Positions 17,060-24,553 of a DNA stretch of 64,000 nt are shown here, in pieces (the stretch's first letter is position 1; each line of letters starts with the position of its first letter). The translations under genes and the position numbers were made by a program. This DNA comes from Rugamonas rivuli (lineage in GTDB: Bacteria; Pseudomonadota; Gammaproteobacteria; Burkholderiales; Burkholderiaceae_D): the NCBI RefSeq assembly GCF_009380165.1, contig NZ_WHUF01000007.1, forward strand, positions 1-64,000. The letters run 5' to 3'. The notes beneath the pieces are model-generated. The model saw only the letters and a list, made by a program, of their open reading frames with translations, did no database searches and was not told where the DNA came from.

Positions 17060-17238
17060 GCAAATACTTCATCTACGCGGTCATCGTTTCCATCGTCACG
17101 TCGGGCAGCAGCTGGATGCGCGCCACCAGCGGCAGCAACAACTACAGCAGCGGCTACCGGGGCAGCACCTGGAGCTCGAACACCGGCGGTGGCGGCGGCA
17201 GCTACGGCGGCGGCTCCGGCGGCGGAGGCCACAAGTGA
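17056..17238 (+). CDS. Small Gly/Ser-rich single-pass protein
   Basis: 60 residues, ATG at 17056 overlapping the DUF4178 stop by four bases (ATGA). A hydrophobic segment (YFIYAVIVSIVTSG) is followed by a Ser/Tyr/Asn tract and a poly-Gly tail ending GGGSGGGGHK. Its own stop overlaps the GTG of speD (GTGA), so it is embedded in a chain of overlapping cistrons, which strongly supports it being real. The small membrane-anchored Gly-rich form suggests an assembly or bridging part. No known family is recognised. Confidence 0.7.
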   Translation: MSKYFIYAVIVSIVTSGSSWMRATSGSNNYSSGYRGSTWSSNTGGGGGSYGGGSGGGGHK

Positions 17239-17636
17239 AACGCGAAACGCTACCTCAGGCGGCGGCGTCCGGGCTGGTGCACCAGCCGGCCGGCACCCAT
17301 CTGCTGGCCGACCTGGGCGGCATCGCTGCCGAAAAATTGGGCAATTGCGCTGAACTGGAAGCACTGCTGCGCTCGGCCGCCGAGGCCGCGGGCGCGCGCG
17401 TGCTGTTCAGTCATTTTCACGGTTTTGGGGAAGGTCAGGGTGTGACCGGGGTGGTGCTGCTGGCGGAATCGCACATCACGATCCACACCTGGCCGGAATG
17501 CGGCTTTGCCGCCGCCGACCTTTTCATGTGCGGCAGCGCGCGGCCGGAGTTAGCGCTCACCATCATTGAAACGGCCTTGCAGCCGACGTCCAGCCAGATC
17601 AACACGGTAAGGCGGGTGCCTCCCGCGATCAGTTGA
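17235..17636 (+). CDS. speD: S-adenosylmethionine decarboxylase proenzyme
   Basis: 133 residues from the GTG at 17235 (GTGA overlap with the preceding stop). The self-cleavage motif LLAESHITIHTWPECGFAAA is complete: cleavage before the Ser gives the pyruvoyl cofactor; the downstream LFMCGSARPELALTIIETAL is also typical of the short bacterial SpeD. It makes decarboxylated SAM, the aminopropyl donor for spermidine synthase, here the divergent membrane protein at 12.6-14.1 kb. It is the last gene of the DUF350-SPFH-DUF4178 operon and its end overlaps the convergent lipoprotein gene by eight bases. Confidence 0.92.
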   Translation: MKRETLPQAAASGLVHQPAGTHLLADLGGIAAEKLGNCAELEALLRSAAEAAGARVLFSHFHGFGEGQGVTGVVLLAESHITIHTWPECGFAAADLFMCGSARPELALTIIETALQPTSSQINTVRRVPPAIS

Positions 17637-18099
17637 CCCTGGCGGCGCTCTGGCTGGGCGACATCAGCTTGAGCGGCACGTCTTCCAGCACCACGCTGGA
17701 AGTGATGGCGGGCGCGGCCAGCTGGCGCACCGTTACGACGATGTTCTGCGGGTAGTCGAAGCCGGCCCCGGTGCTGCGGTCGACGATGTAGCCGATACCG
17801 CCTCCCACCAGGATATTGCCCCATACCGCGCCGTTGGCCTTGGATACGGCCGTGGTGTTGCCGACGTAGGCATCCTGCTTGCAGTTGATCGCCAGGTCGG
17901 CCGTGCTCTTGTGGATGATGACACTTGCCGGGCTGGTCAGCGACCAGTTGCCGGCGTCGTTGCTCAGGGTGCAGCCGAAGCCGGCGACTTCCTTGCTGTC
18001 CAACACCGTCGTGACGGAGACCGGCTGAGTCTTCCCGCTCAGCACCGATGCGCAGCCGGTCAACGCCAACATAGCAGACAAAGCGAGTATTCTCTTCAT
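17629..18099 (-). CDS. Lipoprotein of unknown function
   Basis: 156 residues with a clear lipobox: MKRILALSAMLALTGCASVL, modified Cys at residue 16. The mature part is a beta-rich domain containing a glycine-rich hydrophobic segment (WGNILVGGGIGYIVDRSTGA), which resembles small PEGA-like or membrane-inserting lipoproteins. The family is not firmly recognised. It is convergent with speD and overlaps it by eight bases, so it is unlikely to be part of that operon. Confidence 0.7.
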   Translation of the reverse strand: MKRILALSAMLALTGCASVLSGKTQPVSVTTVLDSKEVAGFGCTLSNDAGNWSLTSPASVIIHKSTADLAINCKQDAYVGNTTAVSKANGAVWGNILVGGGIGYIVDRSTGAGFDYPQNIVVTVRQLAAPAITSSVVLEDVPLKLMSPSQSAARVN

Positions 18100-18185
18100 G
18101 TGTTTCCCCTGATGGACTTCATGTCCGTCAAATTATCACTCAGGAAACAGAAGATGACAATGTGCAATTATCAAAGGAACGAAAA

Positions 18186-18554
18186 ATGACGCTTTCCCGC
18201 ATCGGGCAGATCGCCCTCCCCGTTTCCAATGCCGACCGTTCGGAGCAGTTCTACGGCGACAGCCTGGGACTGCCCAAGCTGTTCCGCTACGGCGAGCTGG
18301 TGTTTTTCGATTGCGGCGGCGTGCGCCTGATGCTGGAAGGTTCGGGCAAGGCGCCGGTGCAGGCCGGCACCGGCGTGTGCCACTATTTCAAGGTCGAGCA
18401 GATCGAGGCGGTGGCGGCGGCGCTGCAGGCGAAAGGCGTGGCGTTCGAAGCGGCGCCGCACCTGGTCGCGAAAATGCCCGACCACGAGTTGTGGATGGGC
18501 TTTTTCCGCGACCCGGACGGCCATCTGCTGGCCGTGATGGAAGAGAAGCGCTAG
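18186..18554 (+). CDS. VOC-superfamily (glyoxalase/dioxygenase-like) protein
   Basis: 122 residues from the ATG at 18186 (AAAGGAACG upstream). A single VOC module pair: IGQIALPVSNADRSEQFYGD at the start, LFRYGELVFFDCGGVRLMLE, and FFRDPDGHLLAVMEEK with the metal-binding Glu-type end. The substrate is unknown; many proteins of this size are glyoxalase-like or resistance-like. It is convergent with the glutathione transferase and overlaps it by four bases. Confidence 0.8.
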   Translation: MTLSRIGQIALPVSNADRSEQFYGDSLGLPKLFRYGELVFFDCGGVRLMLEGSGKAPVQAGTGVCHYFKVEQIEAVAAALQAKGVAFEAAPHLVAKMPDHELWMGFFRDPDGHLLAVMEEKR

Positions 18555-19183
18555 GCGGCAGCGGCCTGGGCGGCGGCCAGCTCGCCGTCCTTGGTGTTGG
18601 CGGCGGCGAACGAGGGGCGGCTCATGACGCGGGCCACGTACTGCTCGATCACGGGCAGCTTGGGCAGCAGCTCGTAGGCGCCCATCCAGCCCATCGCGGA
18701 CGCCCACAACACGTCCAGCGCGCTGAACTGCTCGCCCAGCAGGTACGGGCCTTTGGACAGCTGTTCGATCAGCGTGTTGAACATGGTGTCGAAGTCGCCG
18801 TAGTGGCAGGAGGTTTTATCGGCCGGCGTGTTCTTCATCCACTTGTCGACGATGGCCGGCTCGAAGCAGCTGCCGTAGAACGCCATCCAGCGCAGGTAAG
18901 GGCCGCGCAGCGGATCGCCCAGCGGCGGCGCCAGCTTGGCGTCGGGGAACAGGTCGGCCAGGTAGAGGTAGATCGCCACCTGCTCGGTGATGACGGCGTC
19001 GCCGTGGCGCACCGCCGGCACCTTGCCCATCGGATTGACGGCCAGGTAGGCGGCCGCGCGGTTCTCGCCCTTCTTCATGTTCATCACATGCAGGTCGTAG
19101 GGCGCATGCAGCTCTTCCAGCAAGGTCAGGACGCCGGTGGAGCGGGAATACGGGCAGTGGTACAAAGTCAGCTGTGGTGCCAT
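18551..19183 (-). CDS. Glutathione S-transferase
   Basis: 210 residues. The N-terminal thioredoxin-fold domain has LTLYHCPYSRSTGVLTLLEE (catalytic Ser/Cys region), VNPMGKVPAVRHGDAVITEQ (cis-Pro and the Glu-Gln that binds the gamma-glutamyl group). An all-alpha C-terminal domain follows, with YLLGEQFSALDVLWASAM carrying the N-capping Asp. The length is normal for bacterial beta/theta GSTs. The gene is divergent from the AraC regulator with an 79-bp gap. Confidence 0.87.
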   Translation of the reverse strand: MAPQLTLYHCPYSRSTGVLTLLEELHAPYDLHVMNMKKGENRAAAYLAVNPMGKVPAVRHGDAVITEQVAIYLYLADLFPDAKLAPPLGDPLRGPYLRWMAFYGSCFEPAIVDKWMKNTPADKTSCHYGDFDTMFNTLIEQLSKGPYLLGEQFSALDVLWASAMGWMGAYELLPKLPVIEQYVARVMSRPSFAAANTKDGELAAAQAAAA

Positions 19184-19262
19184 GTTGTGTCTCCTGTTGG
19201 GGGTGAAGAAACGCCACGATAACTCTTGCTATGATGATGGTCTTGTAAAAACGCGAACAGCT

Positions 19263-20072
19263 ATGCAAACCGTCACCAGCCGGCCCAAGGGCGTGGTCAA
19301 TCCCGCCGCGGCGGAAAAAATCTTCCGGCTGGAACGCTACCTGCCCGAGCCCGACCTGGCGCCTTTCATCGAGCACTTCTGGCTGGTGGCCTGGCAATTG
19401 CCGGACGGCGTGACGCATGTGCAGCGCACCCTGCCCTCGCCCTGCATCCACATGGTGTTCGACACCGGCCGCACGGCGGTGTTCGGCGTGATGACGGGCG
19501 CTTTCGAATATACGCTGAAAGGCAGCGGCCGTATTCTCGGCGTGCGCTTCCTGCCGGGTGCGTTCCGCAGCTTCCTGAAGCAGCCGGTGCAGTCGGCGAC
19601 GGATCGCGAATTGGCGCTGTCGTCGCTGTTCGATTGCGACGATGCCGAAGCCGAGCGCAGCGTGCTGACTGCGGACGACGACGCCGGCATGGTGGCGGCC
19701 GCCAGCGCCATCCTGCGCCGCGCCCTGCCCGCTCCCGATCCGCAAACCGCGCGCATCGCCGGGATACTGGAAGCGATCCAGCGGCAGCCGGACATCACGC
19801 AGGTACAGCAGTTGGCCACGCACACGGGCATCAGCGTGCGGCGGTTGCAGATTCTGTTCAAGGAATACGTGGGCGCCACGCCGAAATGGGTGATACGCCG
19901 CAACCGCCTGCTGGACGCGGCCGATCAGCTGTCGCACGGAGCCGAGATCGACCTGGCCACGCTGGCGCAGGCGCTGGGCTACTACGACCAGGCGCACTTC
20001 ACCACCGATTTTGAAAAACTGGTCGGCAAGCCGCCCGCCGATTACCGCCGCAGTTGCAAGGAGCAGGCATGA
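19263..20072 (+). CDS. AraC-family transcriptional regulator
   Basis: 269 residues from the ATG at 19263; the frame runs further upstream but into the divergent GST. An N-terminal ligand domain (FRLERYLPEPDLAPFIEHFW opening, typical of the DUF6597 group) is followed by the AraC DNA-binding part: QLATHTGISVRRLQILFKEY and LATLAQALGYYDQAHFTTDF. It overlaps the following phzF-like gene by four bases (ATGA), so they are cotranscribed. Targets may be this operon or the divergent GST. Confidence 0.83.
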   Translation: MQTVTSRPKGVVNPAAAEKIFRLERYLPEPDLAPFIEHFWLVAWQLPDGVTHVQRTLPSPCIHMVFDTGRTAVFGVMTGAFEYTLKGSGRILGVRFLPGAFRSFLKQPVQSATDRELALSSLFDCDDAEAERSVLTADDDAGMVAAASAILRRALPAPDPQTARIAGILEAIQRQPDITQVQQLATHTGISVRRLQILFKEYVGATPKWVIRRNRLLDAADQLSHGAEIDLATLAQALGYYDQAHFTTDFEKLVGKPPADYRRSCKEQA

Positions 20073-20917
20073 ACCGTCGTTTCAAGCAGGTCGATGTCTT
20101 CACCACAGCGCCGTTCATGGGCAACCCGCTGGCGGTGATCCTCGACGCGGAAGGACTCAGCGGCCAGCAGATGCAAGCCATTGCCCGCTGGACCAATTTG
20201 TCCGAGACCACCTTTGTGCTGCCGGCCACCGATCCGGCCGCCGATTACCGCGTGCGCATCTTCACGACGTCGGAAGAGTTTCTGTTCGCCGGCCATCCGA
20301 CGCTGGGCACGGCCCACGCGCTGTTGCAGTCGGGACTGCGGCCCAAGACGCCCGGCATGCTGGTGCAGGAATGCGGCGTCGGCCTGGTGCCGGTGCGTAT
20401 TGCCGATGACGGCGGCCTGGCGTTCCACGCGCCGCCGGCCACGCTCGCCGCGCTGGATGCCGGCCTGATGCCGCTGCTGCGGACCGCGCTCGGCACCGCT
20501 ACGCTGACCGAAAGCCAGCCTCCGGTCGTGGTGAATATCGGCATACGCTGGCTGGTGGTGCGACTCGATACGGCAGCCGCTTGCATGGCTGCGTCGTTCA
20601 GCGCGGCGGCGATCGCCGAGCTGATGCAGCGCGCCGGCAGCGACGGCGTTGCGGTCTACGGCCCGCATCCGTCCGGCGCCCCGGCGGACTACGAGGTGCG
20701 CGCGGTGTGCGTGGAAAACGGCGTGATGATCGAAGACCCTGTCACCGGCAGCGCCAACGCCTGCATCGCCCGGCTGCTGGCCAGCGGTCCGGACTACACC
20801 GTACGCCAGGGCACGGCGCTGGGCCGCGACGGCCGCGTCACCGTCAGCTACCTCGACGGCGAGCCCTGGATAGGCGGGCGCGTCGTCACCGTCATCGACG
20901 GTTCCATACATCGGTAA
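20069..20917 (+). CDS. PhzF-family isomerase/epimerase
   Basis: 282 residues from the ATG at 20069, with AAGGAG ten bases upstream. PhzF signatures: QVDVFTTAPFMGNPLAVILD at the start, WTNLSETTFVLPATDPAAD (the conserved catalytic Glu at residue 46), FAGHPTLGTAHALL, and EDPVTGSANACIARLLASG at the end. The diaminopimelate-epimerase-like fold is shared by enzymes of very different pathways; no phenazine genes are present, so the reaction is open. It is translationally coupled to the AraC regulator before it. Confidence 0.87.
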   Translation: MNRRFKQVDVFTTAPFMGNPLAVILDAEGLSGQQMQAIARWTNLSETTFVLPATDPAADYRVRIFTTSEEFLFAGHPTLGTAHALLQSGLRPKTPGMLVQECGVGLVPVRIADDGGLAFHAPPATLAALDAGLMPLLRTALGTATLTESQPPVVVNIGIRWLVVRLDTAAACMAASFSAAAIAELMQRAGSDGVAVYGPHPSGAPADYEVRAVCVENGVMIEDPVTGSANACIARLLASGPDYTVRQGTALGRDGRVTVSYLDGEPWIGGRVVTVIDGSIHR

Positions 20918-20968
20918 GAATATCAGAGCAACGGGCATACGAAGAGCAGCATCCATTTAACGCTACGC

Positions 20969-20984
20969 CAAATCGACTATACTT
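20969..20984 (+). promoter_or_regulatory. Promoter/operator shared by the two toxin-antitoxin remnants (copy 1)
   Basis: The 16 bases CAAATCGACTATACTT occur identically here and at 24030-24045, each just before a decayed higB-like toxin gene. TATACT is a good -10. Shared sequence in front of paralogous loci otherwise different in DNA suggests a conserved promoter/operator recognised by the HTH antitoxin. Confidence 0.6.
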
Positions 20985-21004
20985 CCTGAAGGTACAGTCG
21001 TTTC

Positions 21005-21094
21005 ATGTACACCGTCATCGAAACGCCGCTGTTCCAAAGCCGTTGGCCCTTCTCTAGCGCTACGCTAAAGGAAATTCGCCGTGTCTACGAATAG
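21005..21094 (+). pseudogene. HigB/RelE-like toxin, internally deleted remnant
   Basis: A 29-codon frame, MYTVIETPLFQSRWP joined to FSSATLKEIRRVYE. The first part is the usual beginning of HigB-like toxins (MYTVIETPLFQ); the end aligns with the end of the toxin copy at 24 kb (LTSAQLEELRHDYE). About 70 codons of the catalytic middle are missing, so toxin activity is not expected. It is followed, with a 14-base overlap, by an intact antitoxin gene. Confidence 0.7.
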
Positions 21095-21404
21095 TAAGCT
21101 GCCTCTCAGCGATGAAGAGCTAGAGGCATTTGAGGCTAAGCGCGACTTGGCTGCCGAGCTACTGCAAGCCGGCGAGCAAATGAAAGCTGGGCTTGGGCGG
21201 GTGGTCTATTCTCCCTTGATCGCTGCGCGCAAAAACACGGGACTCACACCCGAGCAGTTCGCAGCCTTGTTCGGCATTTCCGTCACCACCCTGGAAAGTT
21301 GGGAGCAGGACCGGAATCCGCCGGTCGGCGCGGTACGCACTCTGATCGCCATTGCCCTCCACCATCCTGAAGCATTGGTCGCTATCGCTAACCAAAATCA
21401 ATAA
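21081..21404 (+). CDS. HigA/NadS-type HTH antitoxin, orphaned
   Basis: 107 residues from the GTG at 21081 (AAAGGA at 21067-21072). An N-terminal region LPLSDEELEAFEAKRDLAAE is followed by an HTH_XRE-like domain: IAARKNTGLTPEQFAALFGI and SVTTLESWEQDRNPPVGAV. This is the antitoxin of a reverse-order (toxin first) HigBA-like module. The toxin before it is broken, so the gene may persist only as a DNA-binding repressor. A paralogue, frameshifted, lies at 24.2-24.5 kb (about 60 percent similar by eye). Confidence 0.8.
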   Translation: MSTNSKLPLSDEELEAFEAKRDLAAELLQAGEQMKAGLGRVVYSPLIAARKNTGLTPEQFAALFGISVTTLESWEQDRNPPVGAVRTLIAIALHHPEALVAIANQNQ

Positions 21405-21452
21405 GTGTAAGCACGATTGACGGCGCCATCGTCCAATGAGACACTGTGCGCC

Positions 21453-21648
21453 TTACCCCAACCACAGGAGACCATAAAATGCGCCAAGTAGATACTGCCC
21501 TCCTGTCGGCTGCCTGATTACGTCGGAATCCCCTCCGTAGTGTGTTGATCCGCGCGTTCTCGCGCAGCTGACTTCCCGTATTCGCCACCTGTTCGCATAT
21601 TCGCGAAGGGTACTGCTCGTCTTACCGGAATCAGGAAACACATACACC
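21453..21648 (+). promoter_or_regulatory. Structured leader of rsgA with mini-ORF
   Basis: The gap 21405-21648 contains a 12-codon frame (21479-21517, MRQVDTALLSAA) preceded by CAGGAG (21464-21469), and a perfect hairpin with 5-bp GC stem (21552-21565, GCGCG-TTCT-CGCGC). The mini-ORF stops 131 bp before rsgA. The arrangement is that of a translated leader/attenuator, but neither a terminator nor a known riboswitch is recognised. Confidence 0.4.
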
Positions 21649-22701
21649 ATGATCGACATCGATTTTGAATCGCTGCGCCTTATCGGCCTAACGCAAACCA
21701 TCGCCAGCCAGCTCTACCAACTGCACGACGCACCGGCCAACGCCAGCCTGGTGCGCATCACCGAAATCCAGCGCGACTGGCTCACCGTCCACGACGGCCA
21801 GGCCGAGTTCCGCGCGCGCGCGCTGCCGGCGCTGCACGACGAAGCGCTGGCCGTCGGCGACTGGATGCTCAGCACCACGTTGGCGCACGACGAACGCTGG
21901 CTCAGCACGCTGCTGCCGCCCACCACCCACATCGCCCGGCGCGGCAACGACGGCCGGCATCACAGCCTGGTCAGCAATGTCGACACGGCGCTGCTGGTGA
22001 TGGGACTGGATCACGACTTCAACCCGCGCCGCCTGGAGCGCTACCTCGCCATCGTCAAGACGGCGGGCGTGGAGCCTGTGGTGGTGATGAGCAAGGCCGA
22101 CATCGGCGACGACGTCGAGCAGCGCATGGAGCTGCTGCGGCAGCGCCTGCCGGCCACCATCCCGCTGCTGGCGGTCAACACGCTGAGCGGCGACGCGGCG
22201 GCGCAACTGGCGCCGTGGCTGGGCGTCGGGCAGACGCTGGTGCTGCTGGGGTCTTCGGGCGCCGGCAAATCCACGCTGACCAACACGCTGACGCAAGCGG
22301 GCCAGCAAACCGGCGGCGTGCGCAAGGGCGATGGACGCGGCCGTCACACGACCACGTCCCGTTCGCTGCATCTGTGCGCGGACGGCGCCTGCATCATCGA
22401 TACGCCGGGCCTGCGCAGCTGGCAGCCGGATGCCGACGAAGCCAGCCTGACGGCCGCCTTCGAAGACATCGACGCGCTGGCGGCGCAATGCCAGTTCCGC
22501 GACTGCCACCACGCCGGCGAACCCGGTTGCGCGGTGCGCGGCGCGGTCGATGACGATCGTCTGCTGAACTACCACAAGCTGATGCGCGAAGCACGCCGCA
22601 GCCAGCAGACACCGCTGGACCGCATCGCCCAAGTCGCCAAATGGAAAGTGATGCAACGCGCCGCCGTGGCCCGCTCGAAGGACAAGCTCGGCAAGCGCTA
22701 A
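21649..22701 (+). CDS. rsgA: Ribosome small subunit biogenesis GTPase RsgA
   Basis: 350 residues. An N-terminal OB-fold part (AEFRARALPALHDEALAVGD) precedes a circularly permuted GTPase domain in the order G4 (MSKAD), G1 (LGSSGAGKSTLTNTLT), G2/G3 (RHTTTSR, IIDTPGLRSW). A zinc-binding module follows: CQFRDCHHAGEPGCAV, with the Cys-His ligands in order. RsgA helps the final maturation of the 30S subunit by releasing RbfA. The length and all motifs are complete. It may be preceded by a regulatory leader. Confidence 0.92.
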   Translation: MIDIDFESLRLIGLTQTIASQLYQLHDAPANASLVRITEIQRDWLTVHDGQAEFRARALPALHDEALAVGDWMLSTTLAHDERWLSTLLPPTTHIARRGNDGRHHSLVSNVDTALLVMGLDHDFNPRRLERYLAIVKTAGVEPVVVMSKADIGDDVEQRMELLRQRLPATIPLLAVNTLSGDAAAQLAPWLGVGQTLVLLGSSGAGKSTLTNTLTQAGQQTGGVRKGDGRGRHTTTSRSLHLCADGACIIDTPGLRSWQPDADEASLTAAFEDIDALAAQCQFRDCHHAGEPGCAVRGAVDDDRLLNYHKLMREARRSQQTPLDRIAQVAKWKVMQRAAVARSKDKLGKR

Positions 22702-22723
22702 GCGAAACCGCTACCGCCGTCGG

Positions 22724-23908
22724 CTACATTGAGGCCGACGGCACGGCAGGCTTGCGCAGCAACAGCGGCAGGCACAGCACGTACAGGCCGGCGCCGATCA
22801 GCCACACCAGGCCGGGGAAGCTGCCGCGCGACATGAAGTAGATCGTGCTGATCGCCACCGGGCCGATCACCGTCGCCAGGCTGGCGGCGCTGGCCAGCAC
22901 GCCCTGCAGCTTGCCTTGCTGGTCCGGCCCCACGCTGCCGGACATGATCGCCTGCAAGGCCGGTGCGCCTATGCCGCCGATGCAGAACAAGGGCATCAAC
23001 GCGAACAACATCCACCCCTGGTTGGCCAACGCGATCAGCACATACGCACAGGTATCGGCCGTGACGCCCACCATCAGCGCCCGGCGTTCGCCCCAGCGCT
23101 CGGAAACCGGGCCGACCACGAAGGCCTGCGCCAGCGCGTGAAACGCGCCGAAGCCCGCCAGCGAAATGCCGATGGTCAGCGTATCCCATGCGAACTTGTC
23201 TTCGCTGTACAGCACCCAGACCGTGCCGCCTATCTCGCCGATCAACACCAGCATGCCCGAGGCGAAGATCATCGGCAGCAAGGACTTGAAGCCGGCCGCC
23301 CAGCGCAAGTTGGCCAGCGGATTGAACGACATGTCCGACGCGGAGGCCGAACGCTCGGTATGCGATTCGCGCACCAGCAGCAAGGTCAGGATCAGGTTGA
23401 CGGCGTTCATCGCCGCGGCAGCGAGGAACGGCGCCCTCACCCACCACGCGCCCAGCAGGCCGCCGATCACCGGTCCGATGATGAAGCCGATGCCGAAGCA
23501 GGCGCCCAACTGGCCGTAGCGGCGCGAGCGCTGGTCTTCCGGCGTGACGTCGGCGATGTAGGCGTAGGTGACGGCGATGCTGGCGCCGCTGATGCCGGCA
23601 ATCGCGCGGCCGACGAACAGCAAGGTCAGCGACGGCGCCATCGCCATGAACAGATAATCGACCACAGCGCCCGCCAACGACAGCAGCAGCACCGGCCGCC
23701 GGCCGATGCGATCGCTCAGCACGCCGAGCACCGGCGAGAAGATGAACTGCATCAGCGCATACAGGCCGGTGAAGGCGCCGAAGCGCCAGCCCAGTTCGGC
23801 TGTATGGCCAACGTCGCGCATCAGCTGTGGAATGATGGGCATCGTCAGCCCGATGCCGACGGCGCTCAGGACAACGGTGGAAAGGATGGTCAGCAGTGCT
23901 CGGTTCAT
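22724..23908 (-). CDS. TetA-like MFS drug/H+ antiporter
   Basis: 394 residues with about twelve hydrophobic segments. MFS motif A after TM2, SPVLGVLSDRIGRRPVLLLS, and the motif C-like AGISGASIAVTYAYIADVTP with GIGFIIGPVIGGLLGAWW after it are those of the TCR/Tet subfamily of 12-TM antiporters. The substrate is not determined by sequence. No TetR-type repressor is adjacent. It is convergent with rsgA (22-bp gap). Confidence 0.85.
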   Translation of the reverse strand: MNRALLTILSTVVLSAVGIGLTMPIIPQLMRDVGHTAELGWRFGAFTGLYALMQFIFSPVLGVLSDRIGRRPVLLLSLAGAVVDYLFMAMAPSLTLLFVGRAIAGISGASIAVTYAYIADVTPEDQRSRRYGQLGACFGIGFIIGPVIGGLLGAWWVRAPFLAAAAMNAVNLILTLLLVRESHTERSASASDMSFNPLANLRWAAGFKSLLPMIFASGMLVLIGEIGGTVWVLYSEDKFAWDTLTIGISLAGFGAFHALAQAFVVGPVSERWGERRALMVGVTADTCAYVLIALANQGWMLFALMPLFCIGGIGAPALQAIMSGSVGPDQQGKLQGVLASAASLATVIGPVAISTIYFMSRGSFPGLVWLIGAGLYVLCLPLLLRKPAVPSASM

Positions 23909-24029
23909 CTGGCGCTCTTCAAGAAGTAGCCGCCAATTGTAGAGCGATCAATCTTGCACTGCTGTGCCCGCTGTCACAACTTATCTGCGCATCTGGCACT
24001 TTGGAACAGGGCCGTCAAATGCGACAAAT

Positions 24030-24045
24030 CAAATCGACTATACTT
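24030..24045 (+). promoter_or_regulatory. Promoter/operator shared by the two toxin-antitoxin remnants (copy 2)
   Basis: Identical in 16 of 16 bases to 20969-20984. Here only six bases separate it from the remaining toxin sequence, showing that the toxin's 5' end was lost while the promoter was kept. The rest of the gap 23909-24029 shows nothing recognisable. Confidence 0.6.
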
Positions 24046-24050
24046 TGTAG

Positions 24051-24236
24051 GTGCGTTGGACCGGTATGGGCAAGGGGAAATCGGGCGGCGTTCGTGTTAT
24101 TTATTTCAAGCGTACCGCTGCAGGGCAGATCGTTTTGCTGACGATCTATGCCAAGGCGACGACTGCCAATTTGACGTCCGCCCAGTTGGAGGAATTGCGT
24201 CATGACTATGAAAAAATCACTACCTCTAAGCGATGA
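24051..24236 (+). pseudogene. HigB/RelE-like toxin, 5'-truncated remnant
   Basis: A 61-codon frame (GTG at 24051) carrying only the C-terminal half of a HigB-like toxin: GKGKSGGVRVIYFKRTAAGQ, then IVLLTIYAKATTANLTSAQL. The N-terminal half, intact in form at the 21-kb copy, is absent. Its end overlaps the antitoxin gene by 35 bases, as in intact higBA modules. Toxicity is unlikely without the N-terminal strand and helix. Confidence 0.7.
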
Positions 24237-24539
24237 AGAGTTGGAAGCGTTCGAGGCGACTCGCGATTTATATTCAGAGTTAAAACAGGCAGCAAAGGAC
24301 ATACAGGCCGGTTTGGGAAGGGTGGTCTACTCACCAACTATCGCCGCGCGAAAAAAACCGGTTTGACTCCAACAGAATTCGCAGAGCTGTTGGGCATCTC
24401 AGTCCGCACGCTTGAAGATTGGGAACAAGGCCATCGACAGCCCGAAGGCGCTGCCCGCACCTTGCTGGCCATCGCACTCGACAACCCCGATGCCCTGCTC
24501 GCAGCGAAAGCTCGCAATGACGAAGCCATGCTGAAATAG
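24202..24539 (+). pseudogene. HigA/NadS-type HTH antitoxin, frameshifted
   Basis: The ATG at 24202 gives LPLSDEELEAFEATRDLYSE and continues to IAARKKPV, then stops at 24364. A run of seven A at 24351-24357 is where the frame breaks: one extra A would restore TGLTPTEFAELLGISVRTLE and read on to the stop at 24539 (LLAAKARNDEAMLK). The downstream part matches the intact copy at 21.1 kb. It is either a true -1 frameshift mutation, a sequencing error in a homopolymer, or slippage on the A tract. Confidence 0.7.
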
Positions 24540-24553
24540 CTGGCACAACCGGC

